Part shown: one piece after another, positions 62,483 through 64,000 of the stretch
How positions within the stretch are numbered: the stretch's first letter is position 1
Layout: the number at the start of each line of letters is the position of its first letter
Source: Datnioides undecimradiatus
Lineage: Eukaryota; Chordata; Actinopteri; Lobotiformes; Datnioididae
Assembly (NCBI GenBank): GCA_008933995.1
Contig: WARS01000009.1
Span: 3,194,001-3,258,000 of the forward strand
Direction: 5' to 3'
DNA length: 64,000 nucleotides
Position numbers and translations under genes: made by a program
The notes under the pieces: generated by a model
Database searches by the model: none
The model's input: the letters and a program-made list of their open reading frames with translations, nothing else
Told to the model about the DNA's origin: nothing

Positions 62483-64000
62483 AAGCCTAAAGAACTGAAA
62501 GAGAGGCGAGGAGACGCTTGTGTTAAAGAACAACTCTGGTTTATTTCAACTGAAGTCTTATTTTCACAGTTTAGGCTTCAGACGGACCTGATAACACTGC
62601 ACTCATCAAGTTCATTGCTGGAGTTCTGTATTAGCGTGCAGTGTGGCTAAAAGTCAGTCAAGGCAAGAAAGATGAGGAGTCAGATCATTAGACTGTTTGT
62701 AAATTAATCCGTTTTGTGTGGAAAACGGCTGAAGTTATTACCCAAACCGGTCATTTTTAACTTCCATGACAATTTACACACTGACACTCTCTTTAGCATT
62801 GACCCGTTGTGGTTTCTGTGCACAGTTTTCAGTGAAATCATTAAACGAACTGTCGGCAGTTGATATCCTATGTGAAACTTCAGCCTTGTGTTTCTCCAGC
62901 AACACAGTGCTGCTTCTTTCCTCAAGCTGGAAAAAGATCTTGTTTTAGTTGCAACGTGCAGCTCTAGAGCTGAACTCACCCCTACATGAGCACGATGGCC
63001 CTGCAGTGTAGGACCTACTATTTGCAAGTGAGACAGATATTTTTAAATAGGATAAGCTGCTCTTTTTGTGAAATGATCAGTTACAGCAAAGCCAACATAT
63101 GATATGATAATTGATCAGTCATTGTGACCTGCTGAGCTGAGTCAGACCAATCATCAGTGACATACCTTGTCTCGATAACAGTGTGTCATTATTTAACTGA
63201 TCTTTGCTCTTTTTTATTGAAGCACAACTTTATAATTTATAAAAGTTTAATAATTTCCTCTGATTCCTCTAATTTCCTTCCGTTAGCAGAGATGCTCAGA
63301 CTTTTAAGCAAAGTGATGAGCCTTAACTGTAATGTGCGTTACCTCATCTGATCGCTTGTTCCTTGTCAAACATTGATGTGGTGGAATCTGAGCTTACTTG
63401 TAGTGCATTGTTTTCATAAGTCATAAAAGTAAATTGAAAACATAGAACGAAAAACATGGAAATAATCCAAATATGTAGCCAAGTTAACACAAGCGTAATC
63501 AAAAACATGTCTTCATTTACAGTTAGATAACATCGTCTCCATGCACGAACACACAAGGGCTCCCCAGCCCATGCACAGTCCTGCTACCAGCATTGCTGCT
63601 GCAGCCAGAGGTTAAGTGAAAATAAACATCCACATATACCGTACATGTTTCCTCTGACCTCTGTTTGTGTGTTACATTTTCATGTTTGCAAACACGGAGC
63701 GTTCAACATATCGGCTTTAGTGGTTTGATGTCTGGGGAACTTTGGAGTGTCACTGTACTTATGAGTTGTGTGAGTGTGTGTGTGTGAGTGAGTGCGTGCG
63801 TAGGTGGGATTAAACCCTATTCTGTGTGGCTCAGGCAGGGCACATTGGCTGGCGGTGAGGTCAGCGATTATGGCTGCGCCGTGTGGCGTCACATGCCTGC
63901 GCACAGTCGCTCAAGCGGACACTCACACATGCACACGTGGTCTGTCACTTTCGCTGACATTCACACACGTGTGCATTGACACAGACGCATATTTTTTAAT

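Larger units (their letters stand above)
60327..64000 (+). other. camk2g: camk2g intron 2 (continues beyond the window)
   Basis: Begins with donor GTAAGTGCAG. No kinase exon is recognised in the remaining 3.7 kb. It contains a long GT tract (62072-62133) and a long CA tract (62439-62481), with a shorter GT run near 63770-63788. Confidence 0.7.

Noticed and set aside
1..64000. CRISPR arrays, prokaryotic operons, viral or integrase genes
   Set aside because: No spaced direct repeats, no compact same-strand ORF clusters and no recognisable viral or transposase domain; the window is ordinary vertebrate nuclear DNA.

Overview
This is a eukaryotic, vertebrate, window and almost certainly teleost fish DNA. 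Genes are split into small exons with GT-AG introns, and the DNA between them is AT-rich. It is sprinkled with CA/GT microsatellites and with fragments of dispersed repeats that I recognise from percomorph-type fish genomes. Species cannot be named from the sequence. Five protein-coding genes can be assembled exon by exon with consistent reading frames; everything else is UTR, intron, intergenic DNA and repeats.

Layout from left to right: 1-4506 is the 3' flank or UTR of the first gene plus intergenic DNA, with no coding exon seen. 4507-17102 (minus) is hhat, Hedgehog acyltransferase: 11 coding exons, 501 aa, with both MBOAT catalytic residues. 18926-21184 (minus) is myoz1, myozenin-1/calsarcin-2: 5 coding exons, 315 aa. 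28297-37664 (minus) is synpo2l, synaptopodin-2-like/CHAP: 4 coding exons, 1200 aa, with an N-terminal PDZ domain. 46223-48711 (plus) is a sulfatase of the ARSI/ARSJ type: 3 coding exons, 574 aa. 59057-60326 (plus) holds the first two coding exons of a CaMKII kinase, best fit camk2g; the rest lies beyond the right edge.

The genes fall into two themes. Myozenin-1 and synaptopodin-2-like are striated-muscle Z-disc proteins, and CaMKII is a muscle and neuronal calcium-signalling kinase. From memory of mammalian maps, MYOZ1, SYNPO2L and CAMK2G are linked (human 10q22), while the sister regions carry MYOZ2/SYNPO2/ARSJ/CAMK2D (4q26) and MYOZ3/SYNPO/ARSI/CAMK2A (5q32). The window looks like the third member of that ancient duplicated region, but here it still holds an arylsulfatase next to the kinase, a position I believe is empty in mammals. 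This possible third ARSI/ARSJ ohnologue is the most interesting gene-level observation. hhat lies next to this block, which differs from the human map.

At the non-coding level, the gene-poor 22-28 kb interval between myoz1 and synpo2l carries two divergently oriented CTCF-like motifs. There is a well-formed 190-bp fold-back element at 3.9 kb, complementary GT and CA tracts around camk2g exon 2, and an 18-nt exon candidate upstream of myoz1. No virus-like, CRISPR-like or prokaryotic system was seen.
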